Source of the DNA: Ferrovibrio sp041906005
GTDB lineage: Bacteria; Pseudomonadota; Alphaproteobacteria; Ferrovibrionales; Ferrovibrionaceae
Reading direction: 5' to 3'
NCBI RefSeq assembly: GCF_041906005.1
Contig: NZ_JAYRJY010000001.1
Location: 2,728,001-2,792,000 of the forward strand
Length of the DNA stretch: 64,000 nucleotides
A program made the position numbers and the translations under genes. Below are positions 1-9,161 of the stretch, one piece after another. The notes below the pieces were generated by a model. The model made no database searches, was not told the origin of the DNA, and was given only the letters and a program-made list of their open reading frames with translations. Position 1 is the first letter of the stretch; the number at the start of each line of letters is the position of its first letter.

Positions 1-1
1 C

Positions 2-514
2 ATCTTCCTGGCTTTCCAGTATCCGGTCGAAATCCCCGGCGTCGCCAATGCCACCTTCCTGCGGTCGGCCGTGAATGCCGTGCGCAAGCACAAGGGCCTG
101 GCCGACATGGACGCCATGACCTTCCTCAAGACCGCCAAGGCCAAGATGAAGCAGTTGCAGATGGATGAGAAATTCCTGCAGCGCGCGGTGAATGTCGGTT
201 TCTCGGGTGGCGAGAAGAAACGCAACGAAGTGTTCCAGATGCTGATGCTGGAGCCCAGCCTGATGATCCTGGACGAGACGGATTCCGGCCTCGACATCGA
301 CGCGCTGAAGATCGTGGCCGAGGGCGTGAATGCCTTGCGCAGCCCGGAACGGTCCGCCTTGGTGATCACGCATTACCAGCGCCTGCTGGATTATATCGTG
401 CCCGATGTCGTGCATGTGCTGGCCAAGGGCAGGATCATCAAGACCGGCGGCAAGGACCTGGCGCTCGAGCTTGAGGCCAAGGGCTATGCCGATATCGTGG
501 CGGATGCGGCCTGA
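2..514 (+). CDS. sufC: SufC Fe-S assembly ATPase (5' end outside window)
   Basis: ABC-type ATPase of the SufBCD scaffold, which builds Fe-S clusters in the cytosol. The frame is open from base 2, and the first visible residues (IFLAFQYPVEIPGV) are typical of SufC just after the Walker A region, so only the N-terminal third is missing. Visible motifs are the signature FSGGEKKR, the Walker B/D-loop stretch LMILDETDSGLD and the switch His in ITHYQ. It ends 10 bp before sufD, so it is co-transcribed with the downstream suf genes; sufB is expected just upstream. Family assignment is firm. Confidence 0.95.
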   Translation: MFLAFQYPVEIPGVANATFLRSAVNAVRKHKGLADMDAMTFLKTAKAKMKQLQMDEKFLQRAVNVGFSGGEKKRNEVFQMLMLEPSLMILDETDSGLDIDALKIVAEGVNALRSPERSALVITHYQRLLDYIVPDVVHVLAKGRIIKTGGKDLALELEAKGYADIVADAA

Positions 515-524
515 GGGATCGCCG

Positions 525-1832
525 ATGTCTGCCCCGTCTTTCATCGACCGCCTCAGCGATGCCCACCGGGCCGCGGCCGCAACCCTGCCCGGCGCATCGC
601 TGCCTGAGGTGAGCGCGCGCCGTCAGGCCGCACTTGAAACCTTTCGCCGCCATGGCCTGCCGACCGCACGGCTGGAGAATTGGAAATTCACCAGCCTGAC
701 CGGGCTGGAACGCCAGGTGCCGCCGCAGCCGGCCAACGAAGGCAGCATCGATGCGGCGCGTCTGAATGCCGCCGCGATGAAGGCTGACGCTTTCCGCCTG
801 GTTTTCGTCAATGGCCGTTTCGACGCGGCGGCTTCGAAACTGGCGGGTCTGCCCAGGGGCGTGCGGCTGTTGCCGCTCAGCCAGTCCGGACCGGAACTGC
901 CGGCGGCGCTGGCTTCGGCGGGTGATGATCGCGCGGCCGCTTTGGCCGAACTGAATGCCGCCTTCGCCAGCGACGGCCTGTTGCTGCAGGTCGATGACGG
1001 CGTGGTGCTGGATCGGCCGGTGGAACTGCTTGCCTTCGGGGCGCCGGCTTTGGTCAACCTGCGGCATCTGGTGCGGCTGGGCCGCAAGGCGGAAGCCGTG
1101 CTGGTGGAAAATTATCGCGATGCCGGTTTGGCGGAGGCCGGCTGGAGCAACATCGTGGCCGGTGTCGAACTGGCCGAAGGCGCGAAACTCACGCATATCC
1201 GCCTGCAGGGCGAATCTGCTGTCACCTATCACGCCGCGCTCGGCCGTGTGTCGGTGGGCGCGAATGCCCGCTATGCCCATGTCTCGGTGCAGTCCGGCGG
1301 CAAAATCGCGCGCCATGAATTGCAGGTCGAATTCGCCGGCCGCAACGCCGAAGTGGATATACAGGGTCTGGTGCTGGCGCGCGGCACAGCGCATATCGAC
1401 CATACCCTGCATCTGCATCACGCCCTGCCGGATTGCCGCAGCAACCAGTTGTTCAAGCATGTGGTGGACGATCAGGGCCATGCGGTGTTCCAGGGCGGCA
1501 TACGCGTCGCGCCGCATGCGCAAAAGACCGATGCCCAGCAGCTCAGTCGCACGCTGCTGCTGGCTGATCGGGCACAGATCGACACCAAGCCGGAACTCGA
1601 AATCCTGGCCGATGACGTGAAATGCAGCCACGGCGCCTCGATCGGCGATGTCGATGCGCAACAGCTGTTCTACATGCAGGCGCGCGGCATTCCCGCCGCC
1701 GAGGCTCGTCGCCTGCTGCTCAGCGGCTTTGCCTACGAGATCGTCTCGGCCGTGCCGGAAGGTGCGCTGCGCGACCATGTCGAAGCCTTCGTCGAGGCCT
1801 GGCTGGCCCAGGAGAAGGATGGGCAGGCATGA
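525..1832 (+). CDS. sufD: SufD Fe-S assembly scaffold protein
   Basis: 435-residue SufD/SufB-family beta-helix protein, partner of SufB and SufC in the SufBC2D complex. The C-terminal block carries the family hallmark around KCSHGASIGDVD, followed by QLFYMQARGIP and a terminal helical region. The frame is open further upstream, but the ATG at 525 is chosen because it lies 10 bp after the sufC stop and gives a normal SufD N-terminus. Its TGA overlaps the sufS ATG (ATGA), indicating translational coupling. Confidence 0.95.
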   Translation: MSAPSFIDRLSDAHRAAAATLPGASLPEVSARRQAALETFRRHGLPTARLENWKFTSLTGLERQVPPQPANEGSIDAARLNAAAMKADAFRLVFVNGRFDAAASKLAGLPRGVRLLPLSQSGPELPAALASAGDDRAAALAELNAAFASDGLLLQVDDGVVLDRPVELLAFGAPALVNLRHLVRLGRKAEAVLVENYRDAGLAEAGWSNIVAGVELAEGAKLTHIRLQGESAVTYHAALGRVSVGANARYAHVSVQSGGKIARHELQVEFAGRNAEVDIQGLVLARGTAHIDHTLHLHHALPDCRSNQLFKHVVDDQGHAVFQGGIRVAPHAQKTDAQQLSRTLLLADRAQIDTKPELEILADDVKCSHGASIGDVDAQQLFYMQARGIPAAEARRLLLSGFAYEIVSAVPEGALRDHVEAFVEAWLAQEKDGQA

Positions 1833-3079
1833 CCGCGCTGGCCGCCATGAAACCCGCGGTCGGATTCGACATCGAGCGTATCCGTGCCGATTTCCCCATC
1901 CTGGCCGAGAAGGTATACGGCAAGCCGCTGGTCTTCCTCGACAGTGGCGCCAGCGCGCAGAAGCCGCGCGTGGTGATCGATGCCATGACCCGCATGCTGG
2001 AGCATTCCTATGCCAACGTGCATCGCGGCATCTATCACCTGAGCCAGGCCGCGACCGACCAGTTCGAGAAGGCGCGCGATACCGTGGCGCGCTTCATCGG
2101 CACGCCCGACAGCCGCGAAATCGTCTTCACCCGCAATGCCACCGAAGCGATCAACCTGGTGGCCTATAGCTGGGGCCAGGCCTTCCTGAAGGCCGGTGAC
2201 GAGGTGCTGATCTCGCATATGGAGCATCACGCCAATATCGTGCCGTGGCAGCTGCTGCGGGATCGCATCGGCATCGTTTTGAAGGTGGCGCCGGTGAACG
2301 ATGCCGGTGAGCTGATCTGGGACGAGTTCGTGAAACTGATCGGCCCGAAGACCAGGCTGGTGGCGATCACCCATGTTTCCAACACCCTGGGTACCATTGT
2401 GCCGGTGGCCGACGTGGTGCAGGTTGCGCACGAGAAGGGCGTCAAGGTGCTGATCGACGGCAGTCAGGCCGTGCAGCATATGCGCGTCGATGTGAAGGCG
2501 CTGGACGTCGATTTCTATGCCTTCACCGGCCACAAGCTCTATGGCCCCACCGGCATCGGTGTTTTGTATGCCAAGGCTGCCTTGCTGGAGGCCATGCCGC
2601 CCTGGCAGGGTGGCGGCGACATGATCCTGTCGGTGACGTTTGAGACGACCGAATACAACGACATCCCGCACAAGTTCGAGGCCGGCACGCCGGCTTTTGT
2701 CGAGGCGGTCGGCCTGGGCGCCGCCATCGACTATGTGCAGTCGATCGGCCTCGAGGCGATTGCCGCCCATGAGCATGACCTTCTGGCCTATGCCACCGAG
2801 AAGCTGCAGGCGATCAACAGCCTGCGCATCATCGGCAATGCGAAGGACAAGGCCGGGGTGATCTCCTTCGTGCTGGAGGGCATCCATCCCCACGATATCG
2901 GCACCATTCTCGACCGCGAGGGCATTGCGGTGCGCGTCGGCCAGCATTGCGCCCATCCGCTGATGGAGCGCTTCGGCGTGCCGGCCACGGTGCGGGCCTC
3001 GTTCGGTCTGTATAATACCCGGGCGGAGGTGGATGCCCTCTGCGCCGGTCTGCAGCGCGTCAGGGAGATTTTCGGGTGA
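1829..3079 (+). CDS. sufS: SufS group II cysteine desulfurase
   Basis: PLP-dependent desulfurase, 416 residues, that takes sulfur from cysteine as an enzyme persulfide for cluster assembly. The PLP lysine is K236 in FTGHKLYGPTG; the persulfide cysteine is C374 in RVGQHCAHP, followed by the group II landmark RASFGLYNT. The start at 1829 overlaps the sufD stop by ATGA. No sufE gene is visible in the window, so the sulfur acceptor must be encoded elsewhere. Confidence 0.96.
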   Translation: MTALAAMKPAVGFDIERIRADFPILAEKVYGKPLVFLDSGASAQKPRVVIDAMTRMLEHSYANVHRGIYHLSQAATDQFEKARDTVARFIGTPDSREIVFTRNATEAINLVAYSWGQAFLKAGDEVLISHMEHHANIVPWQLLRDRIGIVLKVAPVNDAGELIWDEFVKLIGPKTRLVAITHVSNTLGTIVPVADVVQVAHEKGVKVLIDGSQAVQHMRVDVKALDVDFYAFTGHKLYGPTGIGVLYAKAALLEAMPPWQGGGDMILSVTFETTEYNDIPHKFEAGTPAFVEAVGLGAAIDYVQSIGLEAIAAHEHDLLAYATEKLQAINSLRIIGNAKDKAGVISFVLEGIHPHDIGTILDREGIAVRVGQHCAHPLMERFGVPATVRASFGLYNTRAEVDALCAGLQRVREIFG

Positions 3080-3423
3080 TGAGCGCGGAAGCCAAGAAAC
3101 AGGATGCCCTTCCCAGCCCGGAAGACCTGCGGGAGCAGGTGGTCGAGGCGGTGAAAACCGTCTACGACCCGGAAATTCCGGTTAACATTTATGAGCTCGG
3201 CCTTATATACAAGGTCGAGGTCAACGAGGCCCGCGACGTCCAGATCGAGATGACGCTGACCTCGCCGAATTGTCCGGCCGCCCAGTCGATGCCCAGCGAG
3301 GTGGAGCAGAAGGCCCGCTCCATCGATGGTGTCGGCGAGGTGACCGTGGATGTGGTTTGGGATCCGCCGTGGTCGCCGGAGCATATGTCCGAAGCCGCCC
3401 GTCTGGAACTCGGGATTATGTAA
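3079..3423 (+). CDS. sufT: SufT-type DUF59/MIP18 Fe-S maturation protein
   Basis: Small protein of 114 residues that is almost entirely a DUF59 (MIP18) domain: DPEIPVNIYELGLIYKVEV, then LTSPNCPAAQSMP with the conserved cysteine. Family members assist Fe-S cluster maturation and are often found in suf operons. The ATG at 3079 overlaps the sufS stop (tgATGa); a GTG at 3076 would add one residue. The ORF ends 13 bp before sufA. The role in maturation follows from family and position, not from direct evidence. Confidence 0.9.
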   Translation: MSAEAKKQDALPSPEDLREQVVEAVKTVYDPEIPVNIYELGLIYKVEVNEARDVQIEMTLTSPNCPAAQSMPSEVEQKARSIDGVGEVTVDVVWDPPWSPEHMSEAARLELGIM

Positions 3424-3436
3424 GGAGCAGCCCGCA

Positions 3437-3808
3437 ATGGCGAGCACAGACATGGCAACGCCGCCGGCCCGTCCGGCCTTCAAGCCCGTCACCCTGACGG
3501 ATGCCGCGGCCGAGCGCGTGCGCAGCCTGATCGCGCAATCCGACAAGCCAGTGATCGGCCTGCGGATCGCGATCAAGACCAAGGGCTGTTCGGGGTTCTC
3601 CTACGATATCCAGTACGCCACCGAGAAGGAGAAATTCGACGAGGTGGTGGAAGACAAGGGCGTCACGATCCTGATCGAGCCCAAGGCGCAGATGTATATC
3701 TTCGGCACCGAGATCGACTGGGCGGAAGACAAGTTGCAATCTGGCTTCGTGTTCCGCAATCCCAACGAAAAAGGCCGCTGCGGTTGCGGCGAAAGCTTCC
3801 ACGTCTGA
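3437..3808 (+). CDS. sufA: SufA/HesB-type A-type Fe-S carrier
   Basis: 123-residue A-type carrier of the HesB/IscA/SufA family that receives clusters from SufBCD and hands them to apoproteins. The three conserved cysteines are present: one in KGCSG and two in the C-terminal GRCGCGESF. The ATG at 3437 follows the Shine-Dalgarno sequence AAGGAG at 3422-3427. It is the last gene of the suf operon and ends directly against the convergent GT-C gene, leaving no room for a separate terminator. Confidence 0.92.
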   Translation: MASTDMATPPARPAFKPVTLTDAAAERVRSLIAQSDKPVIGLRIAIKTKGCSGFSYDIQYATEKEKFDEVVEDKGVTILIEPKAQMYIFGTEIDWAEDKLQSGFVFRNPNEKGRCGCGESFHV

Positions 3809-5398
3809 TTACTTGAGGCCTTCGCGGCGGCGGTAGATCGTGAAACGACCCAGCTCAAGCGCGCGTTCGTAATCCTCGAAGCGCTTGGCGAATAGCGGAT
3901 TGCGCGAGAAATAGTCCAGATAGTCGAAGGTTTCGCCCTGGCAGCGCGGAATGCCGGCCACATTGTCGACGACCAGCAGCGACGGCTTCTTCTTGTAGAA
4001 ATCCTCGGCCACGCTGCGGAAGACGAAAGATTCGGCGGCGCTCATCGCATCCGGCGGATTATACAGCGGCGCCAGTTCCTGGCAGCCGGCATAGGCGCCC
4101 TGCACCATCCACATGCTCTCGAAGCGCATGGTCATGCGCATGTTCAGATAGTTCAGCAGCGGGAAGTGCGGGTAAATGCCAGGCGACAGCACCAGGATGT
4201 AGTCGTTGCGGCGCTCCTGCTTCACCACATGCATCAGGCGCTTCAGTTCCGATCCGGGGTATTCGATCTGCTTGAAGAAGGGCCGGCTGTGCAGGCCTTC
4301 CTGGTAGAAGATCAGCAGCATCAGGGCGGCGGCAAACAGCTTGGCCGGGCGATTGTCGCCACGTTTCGGCCACACCACATGATCCATCACATGGGCGATG
4401 ATCACGCCGGCCAGCAGCAGGGTGAATGCCTGGGCGGGCAGGGCATGGTAGGACCAGCCCTTGCCCTGGGCATAGCCCGACAGCAGCCCGCCAATGCCCG
4501 CCAGGCAGATGACGCGGGCCAGGTTGGAACGCATGGCCAGGAAGGCGGCAATGGCCAGCAGGGGCAGAATGGCGGTCGGCGGGCCCAGATTGGCGCTGAG
4601 CACCAGATCGAGGATGCTGTTCTGGCTTACTTCGCTATAGAAGCTTTTTGCCAGCGGCAGGGCGACGGTGAAATATTCCGGCGTGACGATGATGGCGAAT
4701 AATGCGTGGGCCACGCAGACGCCAAACACCGACCAGGGCGCAGGGTCGGCCAGGCTGCGGCGCAGCGTCAGCTGGCTGGCGATGTAAAGCTCGACGAATA
4801 GCGGGATGCCGAGAAAATACGGCTTCATCGCAAAGCCGAGGCCGGCCAGTATGCCGGTGGTGATCTTCAACCGCTTCGAGAGCGCCTCGCCATCGGCTCG
4901 GCCGCTGGCCACCAGCAGGTATGGCATGGTCAGCACCAGCATGATGTGTTCGCGCTGACTGAACATGTCATTCGGATAGACGATCAGCAGGAACAGCAGC
5001 AGCAGGGGCAGCAGGGCGTCGGCCGTGGCGTGGGCGGGATCCAGGCTGGCGGCCAGTACCCAGCGGCAGGTGAGGAAGGACGCGCCGATGCCCAGGCCCA
5101 GCAGGGCGATCAGAACCGTGGTGCCCGGAATGCCGGTGATGCTGGCGATGGCCTCGGGCAGCAGATGCAGCACGAATACCAGCGGCGTGTTCATGTCGAT
5201 GGCATCGACATAGAGCTTGCCGCCACCGAGCCAGACCTTGGCGATGTAGAGCAGGACGGCCGTATCGTGATTGATCGGCGGGAAGAAATAACCGGCGATC
5301 CAGACCGTGCAGACCGCCAGCACGAGCAGGTGCAGCAGGCGCGGCCAGTCCAGGCCGCGGCGCTGAATCGCCTGTGTTGTGGGGTAGGGCTGGTTCAT
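3809..5398 (-). CDS. GT39/ArnT-like integral membrane glycosyltransferase (GT-C)
   Basis: 529-residue polytopic protein with about 11-12 hydrophobic segments. Near the N-terminus the loop NHDTAVLLYIAKVWLGGG followed by DAIDMNTPL resembles the acidic first loop of GT-C enzymes, which use polyprenyl-phosphate sugars as donors outside the membrane. The C-terminal 120 residues are soluble. It diverges from a methyltransferase-GT2-ArnE-like operon that could make and flip such a donor. The acceptor is unknown. GT39/PMT versus GT83 membership cannot be settled by eye. Confidence 0.72.
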   Translation of the reverse strand: MNQPYPTTQAIQRRGLDWPRLLHLLVLAVCTVWIAGYFFPPINHDTAVLLYIAKVWLGGGKLYVDAIDMNTPLVFVLHLLPEAIASITGIPGTTVLIALLGLGIGASFLTCRWVLAASLDPAHATADALLPLLLLFLLIVYPNDMFSQREHIMLVLTMPYLLVASGRADGEALSKRLKITTGILAGLGFAMKPYFLGIPLFVELYIASQLTLRRSLADPAPWSVFGVCVAHALFAIIVTPEYFTVALPLAKSFYSEVSQNSILDLVLSANLGPPTAILPLLAIAAFLAMRSNLARVICLAGIGGLLSGYAQGKGWSYHALPAQAFTLLLAGVIIAHVMDHVVWPKRGDNRPAKLFAAALMLLIFYQEGLHSRPFFKQIEYPGSELKRLMHVVKQERRNDYILVLSPGIYPHFPLLNYLNMRMTMRFESMWMVQGAYAGCQELAPLYNPPDAMSAAESFVFRSVAEDFYKKKPSLLVVDNVAGIPRCQGETFDYLDYFSRNPLFAKRFEDYERALELGRFTIYRRREGLK

Positions 5399-5497
5399 GA
5401 TCGGTGTACGGGTGTATTTCCGGGCTGGCGGATGCTAAGGCCGACTTGGTAAATCATTCGCTTAACTATAAAGCAATTGGAAAACCGGCAGGAGCGA

Positions 5498-6244
5498 ATG
5501 GAGCGGGCTGAATACCACCGGATGGCGACCCTGGAGGATACCATGTGGTGGTATCGCGCCCTCCATGCCGGTTTGATCGGCCGCCTTGGCCCCGCCGGGG
5601 CCACCGGGGGGCTTGCGGCCGGCAGCCGGCTGCTGGATGCCGGCTGCGGGACGGGCGGCTTTCTGGCCCGCCTGAAAGCCGCCCGGCCAGACCTTGTGCT
5701 TGCCGGGCTGGAATTCGACCCCGAGGCGGCCGCCATCGCCGCCGCCAAGACCGGCCTGCCGGTCCAGGCCGGGTCGGTCAATGCACTGCCCTATGCCAAT
5801 GGTGCCTTCGATGCGGTGGTTAGCGCCGATGTGCTGTGCCATGCCGGGGTGGATCCCGGGGCGGCACTGGCCGAGTTCCGGCGCTGCCTGAAGCCGGGCG
5901 GGCTGCTGCTGCTCAACCTGCCGGCCTATCAGTGGATGGCGTCGGCCCATGATCGCCATGTTCACAACGTGCGGCGCTACACCGCCGGCCAGGCATGCCG
6001 CCTGCTGATCGGTGCGGGGTTCGGCCGGGTGGCCTGCGGCTATTGGAACGGCCTGCTGTTTCCGTTAATGCTGCTGCACCGGCTGGTGGCCGGGCGGGAC
6101 GAGGCCGGCAGCGATGTGCGGCCGTTTCCCGCCTGGCAGGAAAGCCTGTTCACTGCTGTCACCGATGCCGAACGCCGGCTGGCCCGTCTGGGGCTGGCGC
6201 TGCCTTTCGGCGGATCGGTCTGGGTCGAGGCCCGCAAGTCATGA
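5498..6244 (+). CDS. Class I SAM-dependent methyltransferase
   Basis: 248-residue Rossmann-fold methyltransferase. Motif I is LLDAGCGTGGF, the acidic motif II residue is in GLEFDPEA, motif post-II is ALPYANGAFDAVVSADVLCH, and motif III is RCLKPGGLLLLNLPAY, typical of methyltransferase family 11. The ATG at 5498 is preceded closely by AGGAG at 5490-5494; an upstream TTG at 5477 is less likely. It is translationally coupled to the downstream glycosyltransferase (ATGA), so its substrate is probably a lipid-linked glycan or polyprenyl intermediate. That substrate is inference. Confidence 0.85.
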   Translation: MERAEYHRMATLEDTMWWYRALHAGLIGRLGPAGATGGLAAGSRLLDAGCGTGGFLARLKAARPDLVLAGLEFDPEAAAIAAAKTGLPVQAGSVNALPYANGAFDAVVSADVLCHAGVDPGAALAEFRRCLKPGGLLLLNLPAYQWMASAHDRHVHNVRRYTAGQACRLLIGAGFGRVACGYWNGLLFPLMLLHRLVAGRDEAGSDVRPFPAWQESLFTAVTDAERRLARLGLALPFGGSVWVEARKS

Positions 6245-7233
6245 ACCAATCCTCTGCCACCGCCCCCGAAGCCGTTTTGCCGGCCTTTGCCCTGTCCATC
6301 GTCGTGCCGGTCTATAACGGCGCCGACAGCGTGCCGGTTTTGGTCGAGGCGCTGGCCAAACTTGACGTGCCGGGCGGCCATGAGATCGTGCTGGTCAACG
6401 ATTGCAGCCCCGACAATTCGCTGGAAGTCTGTCATGAGCTCTGCCGGCGTAACGACGTGGCGCTGACGGTGGTGAATCTGGCCCGCAATTTTGGCGAACA
6501 TAACGCCGTGATGGCCGGCCTCAGTCACGCGCGCGGCGCCTATATCATCAATATGGACGACGATCTGCAGAATCCGCCCGAGGAAGTGGTGCGGCTGTGG
6601 CAGTACGCCAAGGACAACGATTACGACGTTGTCTACACTTACTATGCCGAAAAGCAGCATGCCGCCTGGCGCAATCTGGGCAGCCGGTTCACCAACTGGT
6701 GCGCCGATTTCCTGCTCGACAAGCCCAAGGGACTGTATCTCTCCAGTTTCCGCTGCATGAGCGCCTTCACGGCGCGCAATATCCTGGCTCATACCGGACC
6801 GTTTCCCTATGTGGACGGCCTGATCATGCAGGTGACGCAGAATATCGGCCGCCTGCAGGTGCAGCATCTGCCGCGCGCCGGTGGCCGCAGCAACTACACG
6901 ATCCGCCGCCTGGTGCGGCTGTTCATGTCGATGTTCCTCAATTTCTCGGTCATGCCTCTGCGCATCGGCACGCTGACCGGCTTTGTGATGGCTGGTCTCG
7001 GTGTGCTGGTCTTCCTGGTCATTCTGGTCGAGGCGCTGTTCGGCCGTACCCCACAGGGCTACGCATCGGTCATGGCCGCCATTCTGCTGCTGGCCGGTGT
7101 GCAGCTCATCATGCTGGGCCTGGTCGGCGAATATCTCGGCCGCCTGTTCCTGACCGTGAACGGAAAACCGCAATTCATTGTCCGCGACGTCGAGCGCAAC
7201 GCGCGGGCCAGCAACGGGAAGGCCGCGTCATGA
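6241..7233 (+). CDS. GT2 family polyprenyl-phosphate glycosyltransferase (DPM/ArnC-like)
   Basis: 330-residue GT-A enzyme: LSIVVPVYNGADSV at the N-terminus, the nucleotide/metal site NMDDDLQNPPEE, and two C-terminal membrane segments (about residues 240-262 and 275-300). This architecture belongs to dolichyl-phosphate-mannose synthase/ArnC-type enzymes, which load a sugar onto undecaprenyl phosphate on the cytoplasmic face. The start overlaps the methyltransferase stop and the stop overlaps the next ATG. Sugar specificity cannot be read from sequence. Confidence 0.85.
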   Translation: MNQSSATAPEAVLPAFALSIVVPVYNGADSVPVLVEALAKLDVPGGHEIVLVNDCSPDNSLEVCHELCRRNDVALTVVNLARNFGEHNAVMAGLSHARGAYIINMDDDLQNPPEEVVRLWQYAKDNDYDVVYTYYAEKQHAAWRNLGSRFTNWCADFLLDKPKGLYLSSFRCMSAFTARNILAHTGPFPYVDGLIMQVTQNIGRLQVQHLPRAGGRSNYTIRRLVRLFMSMFLNFSVMPLRIGTLTGFVMAGLGVLVFLVILVEALFGRTPQGYASVMAAILLLAGVQLIMLGLVGEYLGRLFLTVNGKPQFIVRDVERNARASNGKAAS

Positions 7234-7565
7234 TCTGGTTCTACGTTGCCCTGGCTGCGGGTATTCTGCTGGGCGTGGCCGGCCAGATCCTGCTCAAGGC
7301 CGGCGCCGGCGGCGAGACGCTGCTGCAGCAGTTCCTCTCGCCGCAATCGATCATCGGGCTGGCGCTCTATTTCGCCGCAGCCGTCTGCTACATGCTGGCC
7401 CTGCGCAAGATCCCGGTTTCCATCGCCTTCCCGAGCGTCTCGCTGTCCTATGTGCTGGTCGCCTTCCTGGGCTTCTGGCTTTATGGCGAGGCCCTGACGC
7501 CGGCCAAACTGGGGGGCATCGCGCTGGTCTGTGCCGGAGTTTTCCTGATCACCCGTTCGGCTTGA
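7230..7565 (+). CDS. Small EamA/SMR-like membrane protein (ArnE-like flippase subunit)
   Basis: 111-residue protein with four predicted membrane helices, including GILLGVAGQILLKAG and the closing GGIALVCAGVFLI. This is the half-size EamA/SMR architecture of ArnE/ArnF, which flip undecaprenyl-phosphate-aminoarabinose. It overlaps the GT2 gene by ATGA and completes a donor synthesis-flipping set with the divergent GT-C gene. Only one half-subunit is present, so it would act as a homo-oligomer or with a distant partner. A generic small multidrug-resistance role is the alternative. Confidence 0.78.
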   Translation: MIWFYVALAAGILLGVAGQILLKAGAGGETLLQQFLSPQSIIGLALYFAAAVCYMLALRKIPVSIAFPSVSLSYVLVAFLGFWLYGEALTPAKLGGIALVCAGVFLITRSA

Positions 7566-7654
7566 TATTGGCAGCCTGGTCCCGGCGCCCCTGCGCGCTC
7601 CATTCGCCGTGGGGTGGACTTGTCGTAAGGGCGGTTGCAGTGCAGATTACAGTC

Positions 7655-8068
7655 ATGACCCGTTCATCGCTCTTGGCCGTCCTGGCAGGTTTCGTCCTGG
7701 CCGTCCCGCTGTCTGGCTGTTCCGGACCGGCGTCCGAGCCTTATTACATCGGGCGCTGGAAAATCGAGGATTATGGCAAATATGAGGCCCCGCTGGTGAC
7801 CCAGCCCAACGACCCCGTGACCGGCCGGCCGTATTTCTCGGTCTGCTACAACAGCACGCTGCACACAGCGGAACAGGTGCGGGCCCTGGTGCGCAAACAT
7901 TGCAGCGACCCGCAGTTGCAGCGAAACATAACGGATCTGTATTCCTGCTCGCTGCTGTCCCCGGTGCGGGTCACCTACAGCTGCAGCGCGCTGAGCCGCA
8001 CGGCGGAAGAGGCCCGGCCCAACCTGCTGCGCTCGGAAAGCTACACCGGCACCATCGATCTTTATTGA
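7655..8068 (+). CDS. Small Cys-rich lipoprotein of unknown function
   Basis: 137-residue predicted lipoprotein: an N-terminal hydrophobic stretch ends in the lipobox LSGC, with the acylated cysteine about 23 residues in. The mature part holds four more cysteines (in FSVCYNS, RKHCSD, LYSCSL and TYSCSA), possibly two disulfides. The ATG at 7655 is used; a GTG at 7640 would add five residues. It is 89 bp downstream of the ArnE-like gene and convergent with ugpC. I recognise no family. Confidence 0.7.
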   Translation: MTRSSLLAVLAGFVLAVPLSGCSGPASEPYYIGRWKIEDYGKYEAPLVTQPNDPVTGRPYFSVCYNSTLHTAEQVRALVRKHCSDPQLQRNITDLYSCSLLSPVRVTYSCSALSRTAEEARPNLLRSESYTGTIDLY

Positions 8069-8078
8069 CCGGCCGGCC

Positions 8079-9152
8079 TCAGGCCGGTGTGGCGATCCGT
8101 AGGCCGCTCTCGCGGTCGAACAGGTGCAGCCGCGCGATATCCACCAGCAGGCCGGGATGGGAATGGTCGTGGAAGCCGGCATGGCTGGGTACACGTACCA
8201 CCATCTCCTCGCCGGCGATCTTGCCGTGCAGCAAGGTGTCGGCGCCCAGTTCCTCGGCCACATCGACATCCAGCATCAGGTGCGGGGTTTCGCCAGCCCG
8301 GGCGATGCGCAAATTCTCCGGCCGGATGCCCAGCGTGTAATCACCGGTTGGCACCGACCAGCCAGCCGGCAACGGCAGGACCACATCATCGGCCAGCTTG
8401 GCCTGGCTGCCGTCGATGCGGCATTTGATGAAGTTCATCGCCGGCGAACCGATGAAGCCGCCGACATAGGTGGTGGCGGGCTGGTTGTAGACCTCCTGCG
8501 GCGAACCGATCTGGTCGGCGCGGCCCTGGTTCATCACCACCAGCCGGTCGGCCAGCGTCATGGCCTCGACCTGGTCATGCGTCACATAGATCGAGGTGAC
8601 GCCGAGCTGCTGGTGCAGGCGCTTGATCTCGAGGCGCATCTGCACGCGCAGCTTGGCATCCAGGTTCGATAATGGCTCGTCGAACAGGAACACGCTGGGT
8701 TCGCGCACGATGGCGCGGCCCATGGCGACGCGCTGGCGCTGGCCGCCCGACAATTCGCGTGGCTTGCGCTGCAGATAGGGCTGCAGTTGCAGAATCTCGG
8801 CGGCGCGCTGCACGCGCTTCTCGATATTGGCCTTGTCCATGCCGCGGATGCGCAGGCCGTAGGACATGTTTTCGTACACGCTCATATGCGGGTACAGCGC
8901 GTAATTCTGGAACACCATCGCGATATCGCGTTCGGCGGGTTCGATATTGTTGACCACGCGGTCGCCGATATGGATCTCGCCTTCGGTGATCGCCTCCAGG
9001 CCGGCGATCATGCGCAGCAGGGTCGACTTGCCGCAGCCCGACGGACCGACGATGACGATGAATTCGCCATCCTTGATCTCCATGTCGACGCCATGGATGG
9101 CCTTCACCGGGCCGTAGTTCTTTTTCACGCTTTTCAGCGTCACCTTCGCCAT
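8079..9152 (-). CDS. ugpC: sn-Glycerol-3-phosphate ABC transporter ATPase UgpC
   Basis: 357-residue importer ATPase of the CUT1/UgpC-MalK type. Walker A is GPSGCGKST, the signature is LSGGQRQR, Walker B is VFLFDEPLSNLD and the switch His is in YVTHDQVEA. The C-terminal third is the TOBE/regulatory domain. It is the last gene of the minus-strand order ugpB-ugpA-ugpE-ugpC and starts 9 bp after ugpE ends. UgpC and MalK paralogues are close, so the specificity rests on the whole operon. Confidence 0.92.
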   Translation of the reverse strand: MAKVTLKSVKKNYGPVKAIHGVDMEIKDGEFIVIVGPSGCGKSTLLRMIAGLEAITEGEIHIGDRVVNNIEPAERDIAMVFQNYALYPHMSVYENMSYGLRIRGMDKANIEKRVQRAAEILQLQPYLQRKPRELSGGQRQRVAMGRAIVREPSVFLFDEPLSNLDAKLRVQMRLEIKRLHQQLGVTSIYVTHDQVEAMTLADRLVVMNQGRADQIGSPQEVYNQPATTYVGGFIGSPAMNFIKCRIDGSQAKLADDVVLPLPAGWSVPTGDYTLGIRPENLRIARAGETPHLMLDVDVAEELGADTLLHGKIAGEEMVVRVPSHAGFHDHSHPGLLVDIARLHLFDRESGLRIATPA

Positions 9153-9161
9153 GACGGGCGC

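Noticed and set aside
438..1778. Minus-strand open frame of 446 codons opposite sufD
   Set aside because: Composition is that of an antisense shadow and sufD is certain on the plus strand.
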